Source: CADEFX01 sp963806735
GTDB lineage: Bacteria; Pseudomonadota; Alphaproteobacteria; Rhizobiales; Hyphomicrobiaceae
NCBI GenBank assembly: GCA_963806735.1
Contig: CAWEBE010000059.1
Location: 1-64,000, forward strand
Direction: 5' to 3'
Length of the DNA: 64,000 bases
Position 1 is the stretch's first letter. Each line of letters opens with the position of its first letter. Under the pieces are notes generated by a model. The model ran no database searches. It was not told the DNA's origin and worked only from the letters and a program-made list of their open reading frames with translations. Made by a program: the position numbers and the translations under genes. Of this stretch, positions 1-9,553 are shown in pieces.

Positions 1-297
1 ACAGGTGTGCATCTTCAGCGTATACCCTTTCGTTACGTCATGGCTCGGACCTTTTCGCGACTGCGAACGTGAGAACGGGGACACGATTACCGTGAACTCC
101 GTCGCGGACATCAACCGTCACATTGCCCTTCAAGCTGCTGCTCACCGCGGCCTAATCCGCTTTGGGCAAATGCGGTCGTGTTAGGAGGAGCTCTACACGT
201 AAGCGCCTAGGCTGCCGTGCGCTTGCAAGGGTGGGAGCCGGCGCGTAGCATTCACGGATCTCTGGCACCATCTTTCGTTCCCGCTGCGTGCACCGCG
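1..297. other. No recognisable gene
   Basis: I see no supported coding region here. Short open frames exist on both strands but none carries a family motif. A purine-rich TTAGGAGGAGC stretch near 181-191 resembles a ribosome binding site but is not followed by a convincing start. Confidence 0.5.
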
Positions 298-964
298 ATG
301 ACGACGCAAGATGACGTTCCCGACTGGCGCATCACCGGAGATTGGTGGGACCTCTGCAATTGCGCCATCGGATGCCCCTGCAATTTCGGCTCGAACCCGA
401 CGTCGGCTACTGCGAGGGCGTGCTCACCTGGCTGATCCGCGACGGCAACTACGGCGACCTCAGGCTCGCCAAGAGATCTCGCCGTTGTCCTCATCATTCA
501 TTGGGAGGGCAACGTGTTCGACAAGAACCGCGAGTTCGGCTTCCTGATCGACGACCGCGCCAACCCCGAGGAGCGCGTCGCGCTAAAGAAGATCTTCACC
601 GGCTAGGCCGGCGGCGCCTTCGAGGCCTGGCGCGATCTGACCCTCAGCCTCGACGGCGTGGAATTCGTGCCGATGACGGTCACTCACGATGCCGAGAACT
701 GGCGCGTCGAGGTTCCGGGCATGGTCGACGGCCTCGGCGGGCCGTTCCGAAAGTACATGGTGCCGGAAGGGACACCTGCCGCATCTACAATGCCCGCGGC
801 CTGAAGTCGTGCCCGGCTTCCTTACCGTCGGCCAGGCCAAGCGCAACGTGGTCACGGGGCCTTCGGCCGCAATTTCGACTGGTCGAGCGATCCTCCAAAC
901 ACATCGCCTTCGATCTGCGCGGACCAAGACATTCAGCTGGCGCCAGCCGCTGAAAGGTCAATGA
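298..964 (+). pseudogene. DUF1326 domain protein, broken by frameshifts and an amber codon
   Basis: The pieces DWRITGDWWDLCNCAIGCPC (start), GYCEGVLTWLIRDGNYGD, VLIIHWEGNVFDKNREFGF and FDWSSDPPKHIAFDLRGP in different frames together reproduce a DUF1326 protein of about 220 residues. The N-terminal CNCAIGCPC cysteine cluster is the family hallmark and suggests metal binding; function is unknown. Frame changes lie near 400, 475, 770 and after 840, and an in-frame TAG at 604-606 sits where the family usually has Gln in an FTGQAGG-like stretch. The final frame ends TGA at 962-964 and overlaps by ATGA the start of the next gene, DUF2182, its usual partner. With four or more lesions it is either a true pseudogene or badly affected by sequence error. 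Confidence 0.75.
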
Positions 965-1798
965 CGCAAGATCCCGGCGCGGCCGGCGCGTTGCCGCGCC
1001 CTCGACCGCCTCGTCGTTGCCGGGTTGCTCTTGTCGCGCGCTGGCCTGGGGCTTCACCGTTCATCAAGCGATGATGATGGACGAGATGGAAGCGGCCATG
1101 TGGCGCGACATGAACATGTCGATGAACGGCATGGAGCCGTCATGGACGGCGATCGACGCCCTGCTGCTGTTTGTGATGTGGTCGGCGATGATGGCGGCAA
1201 TGATGGTGCCGGGCGCAAGCCCGATGGTCTCTGCGTTCGCGACCATCAATCGCCGGCGACGCCAACGAGTGCGCCCTATGTGCCGACTGCCGTGTTCCTG
1301 CTCGGCTACCTAATCGTCTGGGCCGGTTTCTCGGTCGTAGCCACGGCGCTGCAATGGCTGTTGCAGTCCACCGGCCTGCTCACGACCATGATGCAGTCGA
1401 CGTCGCACTACTGGTCGGCAGCGCTGTTCCTCGCCGCCGGGCTCTACCAGTTCAGCCCGTTGAAGGAGAGGTGTCTCGCCTATTGCCGCACGCCCGACAG
1501 CTTCATCCTGACCGAATGGCGCGACGGCGCGTCGGCGCCGTGTCATGGGCTGCGTCACGGGCAGTTCTGCCTGGGCTGCTGCGGGGCGCTGATGGTGCTG
1601 TTGTTCGCCGTCGCGGTCATGGATCTGCGCTGGGTCGCGCTGTTGACCGCATTGGTGACCGCCGAAAAGCTATTGCCCGGAGCGAGCTTCTGGCGGGCCG
1701 GGATCGGACTGGGGCTGATCGTGACGGCCACAGGCTTTGCTATCGCGGCTGGAGCGGATGATGCGCTCCTCGGAGCACCCGTCCGGTGTGGAGAGTAA
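961..1798 (+). pseudogene. DUF2182 integral membrane protein, frameshifted
   Basis: DUF2182 proteins are predicted metal-binding multi-pass membrane proteins often encoded beside DUF1326. The ATG at 961 overlaps the DUF1326 stop. The stretch from about 1042 to 1245 reads LAWGFTVHQAMMMDEM and then LLLFVMWSAMMAAMMVPGAS, a methionine-rich helix typical of the family. After a frame change near 1245-1260 the reading continues APYVPTAVFLLGYLIVWAGF through several further hydrophobic helices, a CLAYCRTP motif and a GQFCLGCCG cysteine motif, to the stop at 1796-1798. Another shift lies near 1000, between the start and the Met-rich helix. Rejoined, the protein is about 275 residues, normal for the family. 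Confidence 0.75.
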
Positions 1799-1986
1799 GG
1801 CGTAGGGTCAAACTGAGAAGATCGCCGCATATCGAGCGGTCGTCTGTTATCCCCACAAAGCAGACCTTGCAGCTCACTTCGCGCGAAGTCTCGCAAGTGC
1901 CAGAACCGGACGTGGTTTCTTGTGGCTTCTTAGGAGCAGCGCTGTCGCTGGCTTAGACGCGCGCAACTGAGAGCAATTGACGCAAG

Positions 1987-2977
1987 TCAGATGCGCGGTA
2001 CCTCGAACGTCGAAGGATGAAACAGATCCTCGACGGTCAGAAGGCGGTCGGACATGCCCTGCTTGTGATGTTGGCGTAGAAAATACTCAAGGCAAGCGCG
2101 GTTCGCCTCGATGCCATAGGGCCAGAAGTCGCGCCCCATGAGCTCCCTCGCGTCATGCAATTGCTGATCGACGAACGGTAGCATCACTTTGCTGGCCGAG
2201 GTGTCGGCAAGCTTGGCAAGGGCAACCGACTTGGCGTGCGAGAAAGCCTTGTAGAGCGTCCCCGGAAGCCAGGGGTTCTGCTCCACGAGTGAGCGCCGGA
2301 CCCCTAGAATATGCATGATGGGAAAGTTGCCGGATTTTCGGTAGCTTGCGATGGCTGCCTGGCGTGGGTCATCAAAGAGCCAGCCGATATGAGAATTGGC
2401 CGGGTTCACGACGGAGGGCGTTCGCGGCCCGATCAGCGCATCGATCTCGCCGGCGAGCAGCAACATAGAGAGCGATTGGCCAGCTGGGGCCTCCGACATG
2501 CGGACGCCGGGCGGCAACTTGATTGTGATTTTCTCCGGGCGCCCCGTCTCTTCGACGCCGCCGCGCACCCAATCGATCGATTTGCTGAGACGCCGAAGTC
2601 GTCTTCGAGAAACGCGCAAATCCAGATGTTAGCTGTGACCTGATACTCGGCGATACCAATCTTGCGACCCTTGAGATCGGCGGGCGAGTTGATGCCACGA
2701 TCCTTGCGGATATAACTCCGGAGTGTCTGAAGGCACGCGAGGGAAAAACTGGAACGCCGACATAAGGGTTGTCGCCCTGCGCCGATTTCACGCAGAAGCT
2801 GCCGAGCGACAGCTCCGCGATGTCGAACGCCGTATGACGGAAGGCACGGAAAAAGATCTCCTCCGGTTCAAGGGTGAGGAAAACGGGTGACACGCCGTCA
2901 ATCGAGACGGTGCCATCGACGAGCGGACGGACGCGATCGTAGTCGCCAATCGCGATTGAAAGATTGAGCTTCGCCAT
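1987..2977 (-). pseudogene. 4,5-dihydroxyphthalate decarboxylase-like / periplasmic-binding-fold protein, frameshifted
   Basis: Reading down from ATG 2977 (GGGGGAGG upstream) gives MAKLNLSIAIGDYDRVRPL and continues to VFPSRAFRHS, the pattern of the PhtD-like family, which shares the periplasmic binding protein fold. After a shift near 2728 a second frame reads SYIRKDRGINSPADLKGRKI and further to FLEDDFGVS. After a second shift near 2590 a third frame reads IDWVRGGVEETGRPEKI and runs intact to the stop at 1987. The repaired length is about 330 residues, normal for the family, which includes 4,5-dihydroxyphthalate decarboxylase and many uncharacterised relatives. No oxygenase or phthalate genes are near, so the substrate is unknown. 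It lies divergent from the TctC-type binding protein at 3465. Confidence 0.7.
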
Positions 2978-3464
2978 CGCGCCAGGCCTCCCCCTAAATG
3001 TGGCTTGTTAATTAATCAGTAGCATGGAGGCCGAACACACGGTCATTGCCATTGAGAAGCTACTTTGGCTGGCGAACGACCATTTGCGAGACCTCCTTCG
3101 TTATGCTGCGCTCATCATTGTGGTCGCTTGTCTCGGGCCCTGGAGCCTGGCACCTTCTCGTGCGGCGGCGTCAGATGCTTGAACGATAAGAAGTCGATGG
3201 GAGGTGGCGGTGTCGAATGCATTTGACTTGTTACGTGGTCTCACCGCGAATGGGATGAGAGAGCGGCACCACTCGGGTCACTCCCTGTCGTGCGCCCGAG
3301 CGGGCGGAGCTCATGAGCCGCAAATTGTGGCGTTCGACCGTGATTGTAGCCTGGCCCATTTCACGGGCGCACGAACCTTCGTCGCGCAAATGGGCCGCCG
3401 CGCACATGAAGGCGAAGCCATACCGAAATAGAGCCTCACTGTGCACTTGAAAGGGGTACCTGTC
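2978..3464. other. Divergent intergenic region, no clear gene
   Basis: This 487-bp stretch separates two divergent genes. It includes an AT-rich TTAATTAA at 3008-3015 that could belong to a promoter. A 52-codon frame from ATG 3024 and weak frames at 3204-3431 have no recognisable motif. Confidence 0.45.
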
Positions 3465-4469
3465 ATGATTTATGCGGCATGCCGGTTCGTTTACAAGTTG
3501 TCGCTGATTGCGGCGCTTGCTGTTTGCACTCTTGTAGCGACGTCTGCAGCACAAGGGCAATCGGGCGCCGCATTTCCCGAAAAACCGATCAAGCTTATCG
3601 TACCCTATTCACCTGGAGGATCGGCGGATTTCACAGCGCGCCTCATCGCGCAGAAAATGAGCGAGGGGCTGCGCCAGCCGCTCGTTGTCGACAACAAGCC
3701 TGGCGCCAATGGCATCATCGGTGCGGACGTCGTCGCCAAGGCGGCTCCCGATGGCTATACCCTGTTGCTCGCGCCGCGCGAGCTGGGCATCAATCCGAGC
3801 ATATATGCGACGTTGCCATACGACACGCTCAAGAGCTTCGCCTGGATTGGGCTGGCAACAGAGGGCCACTTCATCATGGTCGTCAACCCATCGATTCCGG
3901 CGCAATCGTTTGCTGATCTGATCGCATTGGCGAAGGCAAAACCCGCCTCGCTCTCCTACGGCAGCATCGGCATTGGGAGCATAGCGCAGCTCAATGTCGA
4001 AGCGTTGAAGCAACGTCAAGGCGTCGACATCTTACATGTCCCTTACAAAGGCGCCGGGCCTGCGCTCAACGCTACGGTTTCTGGCGAGGTCGCACTGACG
4101 ATCGCCGCGGTGCCCGGCGCGATCGGCTTCATTAAGGACGGTCGGCTTCGTGCGCTCGCTGTCGGCTCGCCGACGCGTCTGCCGCAATTTCCCGACGTGC
4201 CGACGCTTGGCGAGGTCGGCGGCGGTGCGGATACTTTTGTGACGACATTCTTCGGCCTTGCTGCGCCGGCGAATACTCCGGAGCCTATCATCGCCAAGCT
4301 CAACGCTGAACTGAGACGTGCAGTTACACAGCCTGACATCGTGGAGAAACTCAATGCCAGTGGGCTGGTGCCAATCGGCAGCACACCCGAGGTGATGGCG
4401 AGCACTATCGCCGACGACATTGCTCGCTTCGGAACTCTAGTGAAATCGATCGGCATCAAGCCCGAGTAA
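3465..4469 (+). CDS. Bug/TctC family tripartite tricarboxylate transporter substrate-binding protein
   Basis: A 334-residue periplasmic binding protein of the Bug family, which delivers carboxylic acids or related small molecules to TctAB-type importers or acts as a sensor. A hydrophobic N-terminus (YKLSLIAALAVCTLVATSAA) is a Sec signal. The mature part opens with FPEKPIKLIVPYSPGGSADF, the family signature, followed by LVVDNKPGANGIIGADVVAKA and GYTLLL. I prefer ATG 3465, with AAGGGG ending 9 bases upstream, over an in-frame GTG at 3441. No TctA or TctB gene is adjacent, which is usual because Bug genes far outnumber the transporters. The ligand cannot be read from sequence. Confidence 0.9.
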   Translation: MIYAACRFVYKLSLIAALAVCTLVATSAAQGQSGAAFPEKPIKLIVPYSPGGSADFTARLIAQKMSEGLRQPLVVDNKPGANGIIGADVVAKAAPDGYTLLLAPRELGINPSIYATLPYDTLKSFAWIGLATEGHFIMVVNPSIPAQSFADLIALAKAKPASLSYGSIGIGSIAQLNVEALKQRQGVDILHVPYKGAGPALNATVSGEVALTIAAVPGAIGFIKDGRLRALAVGSPTRLPQFPDVPTLGEVGGGADTFVTTFFGLAAPANTPEPIIAKLNAELRRAVTQPDIVEKLNASGLVPIGSTPEVMASTIADDIARFGTLVKSIGIKPE

Positions 4470-4482
4470 GTATCGCATGCAT

Positions 4483-4664
4483 GGCAGGCTGGAGCTTTGT
4501 GCTGTTACTCGACGCAGCTTGTAGCGAGGCTGCTGAAAGAGGACGTCCGAGCGGATGATGCAAACTTCGCACACAACGCTTCGTCCGGTCCGGCTCTCAG
4601 TCGATCGGAGCATAGTTTCCGCTTTCGGCGAGATCCTGATCGCCCTACGGAGCTCCAGCCTGCC
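4483..4664. repeat. 182-bp element bounded by 14-bp perfect inverted repeats
   Basis: GGCAGGCTGGAGCT at 4483-4496 is the exact reverse complement of AGCTCCAGCCTGCC at 4651-4664, with 154 bp between. The interior has no convincing gene. A 14-bp perfect inverted repeat at this spacing is unlikely by chance, so this may be a MITE-like non-autonomous element or the scar of an insertion sequence. I do not see a clear target duplication: the flanks are AT on the left and TAT on the right. Confidence 0.5.
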
Positions 4665-4693
4665 TATAAGGCGCCTGGCCAATGATTGACCGG

Positions 4694-4715
4694 CTGGGGA
4701 GTACGCGCTCCCCAG
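4694..4715 (+). terminator. Hairpin, possible weak terminator
   Basis: CTGGGGAG and CTCCCCAG form an 8-bp perfect stem around a six-base TACGCG loop. No T-run follows, so a termination role is only possible. Confidence 0.3.
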
Positions 4716-4943
4716 TCCCCAGAGTAACGTTTGAACTTCGCCTCTGGGTCAAAAGTTTGCGCCGGCACCCTGCATCCACTGCGTACGGTCAACCGCAATA
4801 AGCGGAAGTGGTCCCAGCGCCGCTAAACATATTCGATCGTAGTGTGTCGAGGCGGCTGGTCGGGACGGGGCGGGCGCGCGCATCGTCCGCGCCGGCGACT
4901 TCTTCAGGCCCCGCACTGGCAACAGCTCGCGGCTTCATCAGCG

Positions 4944-5090
4944 TCATTCGCTGAGCCATTCAATAATGAAGCGGTCCGAAGAGTGAATACAGACCGCGAC
5001 GAGCCGTTCCTGTCCGATGGCGGTAAAGCGGTGCGCCGTATCGGGCTTGATAACGAGAACGTCGCCGGGACCGGCCTCAGTTCCGGGTCA
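4944..5090 (-). pseudogene. Cupin domain protein, C-terminal remnant
   Basis: On the - strand this reads GPGDVLVIKPDTAHRF, then TAIGQERLVAVCIHSSD and FIIEWLSE before a stop at 4944. GDxxxxxPxxxHRF is the second cupin motif and the ending is typical of small single-domain cupins. The N-terminal half, with the first metal-binding motif, is absent: an in-frame stop lies just upstream near 5091 and I found no continuation in other frames. It is a fragment left by a deletion or rearrangement. Confidence 0.6.
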
Positions 5091-5587
5091 AACCCTGCCG
5101 AAGTTGGTCGCCTTAGCTCGTGTCTGCTTCCGAGAGCAGGTTAGCCACTGCCGGCATAACGCCTTGGAATCACGGGAGCGATTTCTGGCTAACCTCGTTC
5201 CTAAGCGCTTGAGAATGCTCAATTGACGAAACGCCCTACGGGGCGCCAGAAATACGGTCACGTGTCTTTTGATGATGCGCGGCACGCCCGGTTTTCCGGC
5301 AGAAAACGGACGACACATCTCGCTCCTGGAAGCCGCAAGTTCGCGCCACAGACCGACGTCGCACCCTTACTCAGTGCTCAATAGTAAGCAGTTGAAATCT
5401 TAGCGCTTACCGCAAAGGTCAGACGCAATCAGCTTGGGCGCTGCGCCCGATTTTATAGCAGTTCCATTTACCGCGTGGCGGTGCATTGAGATGCTGCGCG
5501 ATGATGCGCAAGCGCGCGATAGCGCGAGAATCGCGTCGTTTTCGATACGCGGGCGAAATCGGCTGCCGATTGGCATAGAAGCTGCAC
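5091..5587. other. Intergenic region with an inverted repeat
   Basis: About 500 bp without a convincing gene. AGGTTAGCCA at 5138-5147 and TGGCTAACCT at 5186-5195 form a 10-bp perfect inverted repeat around 38 bases. Around 5495-5535 there is a GCGC-rich, quasi-repetitive patch. Confidence 0.4.
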
Positions 5588-5602
5588 TTAACTCTTAGTT
5601 AA
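5588..5602 (+). promoter_or_regulatory. 15-bp palindrome upstream of the amidase operon
   Basis: TTAACT-CTT-AGTTAA is a perfect 6-bp inverted repeat with a 3-base spacer, 34 bases before the first amidase start in otherwise GC-rich DNA. Its symmetry and position fit an operator for a dimeric regulator. No regulator gene is adjacent, so the cognate factor is unknown. Confidence 0.4.
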
Positions 5603-5636
5603 CCCTGCTGACTTGGTGAGCGGTGAGAGCAAGATC

Positions 5637-7058
5637 ATGCCCGACACTGTACGTGAGGCCTATCGTGCAGCTTCGGATCTGACGGATCTCACCATTGCCG
5701 ATGCCGGGACGCTGCTCGAGCGGCGCGAGATCTCGCCGGTGGAGCTCGTCGATGCTGCGCTCGCTCGGATCGAGCGGCACGATCCTGCGATTCACGCCTT
5801 CATCACAATCACAGCCGAGTCGGCACGCAGCAAAGCGCGTGAGGCTGAAACTCGAATCGCTAAGGGTGGCTATCGGGGTCCCTTCGATGGCATTCCGTTC
5901 GCCCTCAAAGACAACATCGAGACGCGCGGCATCCGCTCGACGTCGCACTCCAAGCTACTGCTCGACAACGTGCCGACCGAGGACGCCACAGTGGCGGCGA
6001 ACCTGACCGATGCTGGCGGCATCCTGATCGGCAAGACGGCGACGTTCGAATTCGCGCTCGGCGGTCCATCCTGGGACCTGCCCTGGCCGCCCGCGCTCAA
6101 TCCGTGGAGCATCAAGCATTTGCCTGGAGGGTCATCGTCGGGCTCGGGCGCCGCCGTGGCTGCGCGCTTCGTTCCGGCGGCCATCGGTACGGACACGGGC
6201 GGCTCGGTGCGCTGGCCCGCGGCTGTCTGCGGTATTGCCGGCCTGAAGCCGACCTACGGGCGGATCAGCCGAAAAGGCGTGCACCCCAATACGTTCTCGC
6301 TGGATCATTGCGGACCGATGACCCGCACGGTCGAGGACTGTGCGATCATGCTCGGAGCCGCTGCCGGTCATGACCCGCTCGATCCAGGCAGCATCGACGA
6401 GCCAGTGCCTGACTATCGCGCGGCGCTCACCGGACCGATCAAAGGGCTTCGCGTCGGCTTGATTCGCCACTGGTACGCAATGGATGCGATCCCCGAGGTT
6501 ACGAAGGCCGTCGATGCAGCGGTGACGCGGCTTGCTGATCTCGGCGCCATCGTCGAGGAAATCGAGCTGGAGCCATTGATCGACTACATCGATTGCAAAA
6601 CAACGATTTCGATCAGCGAGCTCTATGCCATTCACGAGGAGGACCTGAAAACGCGGCCGCAGGACTTCGGCAAGTTACTGCGCACGCGCGTCATCGCCGG
6701 GGGTTTGGTTCGAGCGGAGGACTACGTGCAGGCCATGCGCTGGCGCACAGAGCTTGCGACCAAGATGCTGTCTCAGTTCAAGCACTTTGATGTGCTGGCC
6801 ACGGCCGGCTGGCTCAATCCGGCCGACCGCAACGATCCCCAGGGCTTCGACTTCTTCAAAAAGCGCCATCTCGTCACGATGCCGTTCAGCGTATCTGGCA
6901 TCCCGGCCCTTTCCGTCCTCTGCGGCTTCACTGATGAGAGCCTGCCGCTATCGCTGCAGATCGGAGGCAAACCATTCGACGAGGCAACGGTGCTGCGGGT
7001 GGGTGATGCCTATCAGCGCGCGACCGAATGGCATCTGCGCAAGCCGTCGCTGCAATGA
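5637..7058 (+). CDS. Amidase signature family hydrolase (first of two)
   Basis: A 473-residue amidase-signature enzyme, which hydrolyses a carboxamide to acid and ammonia through a Ser-cisSer-Lys triad. The Lys is K91 in FALKDN, the cis-Ser is S167 in GGSSSGSGAA, and the nucleophile is S190 in GTDTGGSVRWPA; GLKPTYGRISRKGV follows as in GatA relatives. Full family length with no lesion. ATG 5637 is preferred over an upstream TTG at 5613. It opens an operon: 25 bases on is a 68-aa small protein, then a paralogous amidase and an isochorismatase-type hydrolase, then an ABC importer. The neighbours argue for catabolism of an imported amide rather than tRNA-dependent amidation. The substrate is unknown. 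Confidence 0.92.
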   Translation: MPDTVREAYRAASDLTDLTIADAGTLLERREISPVELVDAALARIERHDPAIHAFITITAESARSKAREAETRIAKGGYRGPFDGIPFALKDNIETRGIRSTSHSKLLLDNVPTEDATVAANLTDAGGILIGKTATFEFALGGPSWDLPWPPALNPWSIKHLPGGSSSGSGAAVAARFVPAAIGTDTGGSVRWPAAVCGIAGLKPTYGRISRKGVHPNTFSLDHCGPMTRTVEDCAIMLGAAAGHDPLDPGSIDEPVPDYRAALTGPIKGLRVGLIRHWYAMDAIPEVTKAVDAAVTRLADLGAIVEEIELEPLIDYIDCKTTISISELYAIHEEDLKTRPQDFGKLLRTRVIAGGLVRAEDYVQAMRWRTELATKMLSQFKHFDVLATAGWLNPADRNDPQGFDFFKKRHLVTMPFSVSGIPALSVLCGFTDESLPLSLQIGGKPFDEATVLRVGDAYQRATEWHLRKPSLQ

Positions 7059-7083
7059 ACATCCGCTATCTGGAGGTCAAGCG

Positions 7084-7290
7084 ATGAAGAAAGCGCCTGC
7101 CACCCGTGACGAGATCGCGGTCCTAGCGAAGAACGCCGGTCTCGATCTTGCACCTGAATATTTCGATGAACTAGTGGAGGCCTACGCCAACATCGAGCCG
7201 ATGCTGATACGCGTGCGCCGGGGGCGCAACCGTGCCGATGAGCCAGCTCATACTTTCGACCCGAGGAAATTTATGCCGCGGGAGGGGTGA
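7084..7290 (+). CDS. 68-aa small protein, possible AtzG/GatC-like amidase subunit
   Basis: A short protein encoded between two amidases, preceded by GGAGGTC and followed after 3 bases by the next start. Its sequence begins KKAPATRDEIAVLAKNAGLD, predicted helical, and ends EPAHTFDPRKFMPREG. Small helical proteins paired with amidases are known as GatC in the GatCAB complex and AtzG with the 1-carboxybiuret hydrolase AtzE. The helix-plus-extended-tail layout and the gene position suggest the same role: stabilising or wrapping one or both amidases. This is inference from size and context, since I see no decisive motif. Confidence 0.6.
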   Translation: MKKAPATRDEIAVLAKNAGLDLAPEYFDELVEAYANIEPMLIRVRRGRNRADEPAHTFDPRKFMPREG

Positions 7291-7293
7291 GCT

Positions 7294-8717
7294 GTGGCGA
7301 AGGAGCTGTATTTCACCACGATCGCAGAGGCTAACCGCGCATTCGCTGCCCGCAAGCTATCACCGGTCGAGCTGACGAGAGCGTATCTCGACCGGATCGC
7401 CACACTCGACAGAACGTTGTTCTCTTACCTTCTGGTCACCGCCGATCGCGCGCTCAGCGAAGCGGCGGAGGCCGAGGCGGAGATCATGCGCAGCGGCCCG
7501 CGCGGCCCGATGCACGGCATCCCCTACGGCCTCAAGGATATCTACGAAACCAAGGGCCTGCGCACGACGGCGCATTCCAAGCTGCTGGCCGATCAATCCC
7601 AGCGGACGATTGTACCGTACAGAAAAGACTGCGTGCAGCCGGCAGCGTTCTGCTTGGCAAGCAGGCGACATGGGAATTCGCCATGGGCGGACCGTCGTTT
7701 GATCTGCCCTGGCCACCGGCACGCAATCCGTGGGATCTGAAACGCTCGCCATCCGGCTCATCGAGCGGCGCAGGCGCATCAATTGCTGCTGGTCTTTGCG
7801 CCGCCGCCATGGGCAGTGACACGGGCGGCTCCATTCGAATGCCTGCCGCTGCGTGCGGCATTGCCGGACTGAAACCCACGTACGGTCTCGTCAGCCGCAA
7901 GGGCGTGCTGGCCAACTCGTTCACCTTCGATCACTGCGGTCCCATGGCCTGGACGGTCGAGGACTGCGCATTGTTGCTGCAGGTCATCGCTGGTTACGAC
8001 CCCGGCGATCCAGGCTCCGCTGACGCACCTGGGGTGAACTATGCCGACGCGCTCGGTAAGTCCGTCAAAGGCATGCGCATCGGCCTCGTCAGCGACTGGT
8101 ATGACGAGGAAGTGCGCGCTGCCCCCTCGGTTCTTGCTGCCATGGAGGCCAGTGTCCGCGCATTCGAGTCAATCGGCTGCTCTGTGCGCAAGGTAACCCT
8201 GCCAACACTTCGCGATTTTACCGACGCGAAGACGCCGATCACTCTGGCGGAGATCTATTCCATTCACGAGGCCGACCTGAAGGCGCGTCCGCAGGACTTC
8301 GGCCGCAGCCTGCGCTATCGCGTGATGCCCGGTGCGCTTCTGCGCGCTGAAGACCATGTGCAGGCGTTGCGCTGGCGCGCCGAGCTGACCGCCCGAGTGC
8401 TTGGCGTGCTCCGCGACGTCGACGTGCTTCTGACGGTCGGCAGCTTCGAGCCGGCGCCGCTGTTGGCGGAAGAGGATCCGCCCGTGATCATCGGCGCCAA
8501 GACACCGTCGGTGACAGCACCTTTCAATCTGACGGGAATGCCCGCGCTCACGGTGTGCAACGGCTTCGACGCCGCTGGTCTGCCGCTCGGCATGCAGATC
8601 GCCGGCCGGCCTTTCGACGAGGCAACGGTGCTGGCCGTCGGACACGCCTTCGAGCAGGCAACCAACTTCCGTTCACGGCGGCCCAAGATTGAATCCCTGA
8701 TGGCGGCGGCGGAATGA
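7294..8717 (+). pseudogene. Amidase signature family hydrolase (second), one frameshift
   Basis: A paralogue of the amidase at 5637, starting at GTG 7294 behind GGGAGGGG. The first part reads to HGIPYGLKDIYETKGLR with the catalytic Lys. The frame breaks near 7595: deletion of one base turns an expected ADQVPADDCT-like stretch into SQRTIV. From there the other frame is intact through SGSSSGAGAS, SDTGGSIRMPA (nucleophile Ser), GLKPTYGLVSRKGV and FNLTGMPALTV to the stop at 8717. Total length is 1424 nt, one base short of 475 codons. Everything except this single base looks functional, so sequence error is plausible. The two amidases share long stretches, pointing to duplication with the small subunit gene kept between them. 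Confidence 0.85.
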
Positions 8718-8765
8718 CAATGCGATCCTGTGCTTCCCAGCAATCACTGAGCGAGCGGAGGACAC

Positions 8766-9458
8766 ATGAGCCCGAAGATTGACCAGCAGGAGTTGCAAGC
8801 CATTCTCTCGCGCGTCTTCACTGCCGATTCCGAACTGTACCAGAATCGCGGCTTTCAGCGGCGCATCGGCTACGGCCGCAAACCTGCGCTCATCAATATC
8901 GATCTCGCTAATGCGTGGACACAACCGGGCAACCCGTTCACATGCGCGGGCATGGAGACGATCATCCCGGCGGTGCAACAGCTGCTGGCCGCATTTCGAG
9001 CCCGCAATCTACCGATCATCTACACGACCACGGCGTATGATGTCAGTGACGGACCGAATACCGACATGGGCCTCTGGCACATGAAGATTCCCGTCGAGGT
9101 TCTCAAGGCAGGCAGCAAGCTGATCGAGATCGACGAGAGGATCAAGCCGCTGCCGGGCGAGCACGTCATCGTCAAGAAGCGGGCAAGCGCGTTCCACGGG
9201 ACGCATCTGGCCGGCATGCTGCGCGCCTTGGGCGTCGACACCGTGATCGTCACCGGCACGACGGCGAGCGCCTGCGTGCGCAACACGGTAGAAGACGCCA
9301 TTGCAGATGGATTTCGCCCCATCGTACCGCGCGAGACGGTCGGCGATCGCATCCTCGGCGCGGTGGAGTGGAACCTATTCGACATCGACGCCAAGTTCGG
9401 TGACGTCGAGCCGCTGGAGAAGGTGCTCGCATACCTGAAATCGAACGACATCGGCTAA
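8766..9458 (+). CDS. Isochorismatase-family hydrolase (N-carbamoylsarcosine amidohydrolase-like)
   Basis: A 230-residue cysteine hydrolase with the family triad in order: Asp in ALINIDLANAWT, Lys in VIVKKRASAF and Cys in TGTTASACVRNTVEDA. The start at ATG 8766 follows GCGGAGGACAC. The nearest characterised type I recognise is N-carbamoylsarcosine amidohydrolase, which removes a carbamoyl group; nicotinamidase and biuret hydrolase share the fold but differ in sequence. Lying after two amidases and before a peptide-type ABC importer, it probably cleaves an intermediate of the same pathway. Complete and undamaged. Confidence 0.88.
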   Translation: MSPKIDQQELQAILSRVFTADSELYQNRGFQRRIGYGRKPALINIDLANAWTQPGNPFTCAGMETIIPAVQQLLAAFRARNLPIIYTTTAYDVSDGPNTDMGLWHMKIPVEVLKAGSKLIEIDERIKPLPGEHVIVKKRASAFHGTHLAGMLRALGVDTVIVTGTTASACVRNTVEDAIADGFRPIVPRETVGDRILGAVEWNLFDIDAKFGDVEPLEKVLAYLKSNDIG

Positions 9459-9553
9459 GGCCAGTCACAATCTGAACGAGAGCGGGCAGAAGCTCGCCGG
9501 AAGGCCGGAGAGGAAACAGAGGAGGACAAGCACAGGTCATTCGGGAGTGGAAG

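Noticed and set aside
3204..3431. A 75-codon + strand frame upstream of the TctC gene
   Set aside because: No motif, no convincing ribosome site, and compositional bias like non-coding sequence.
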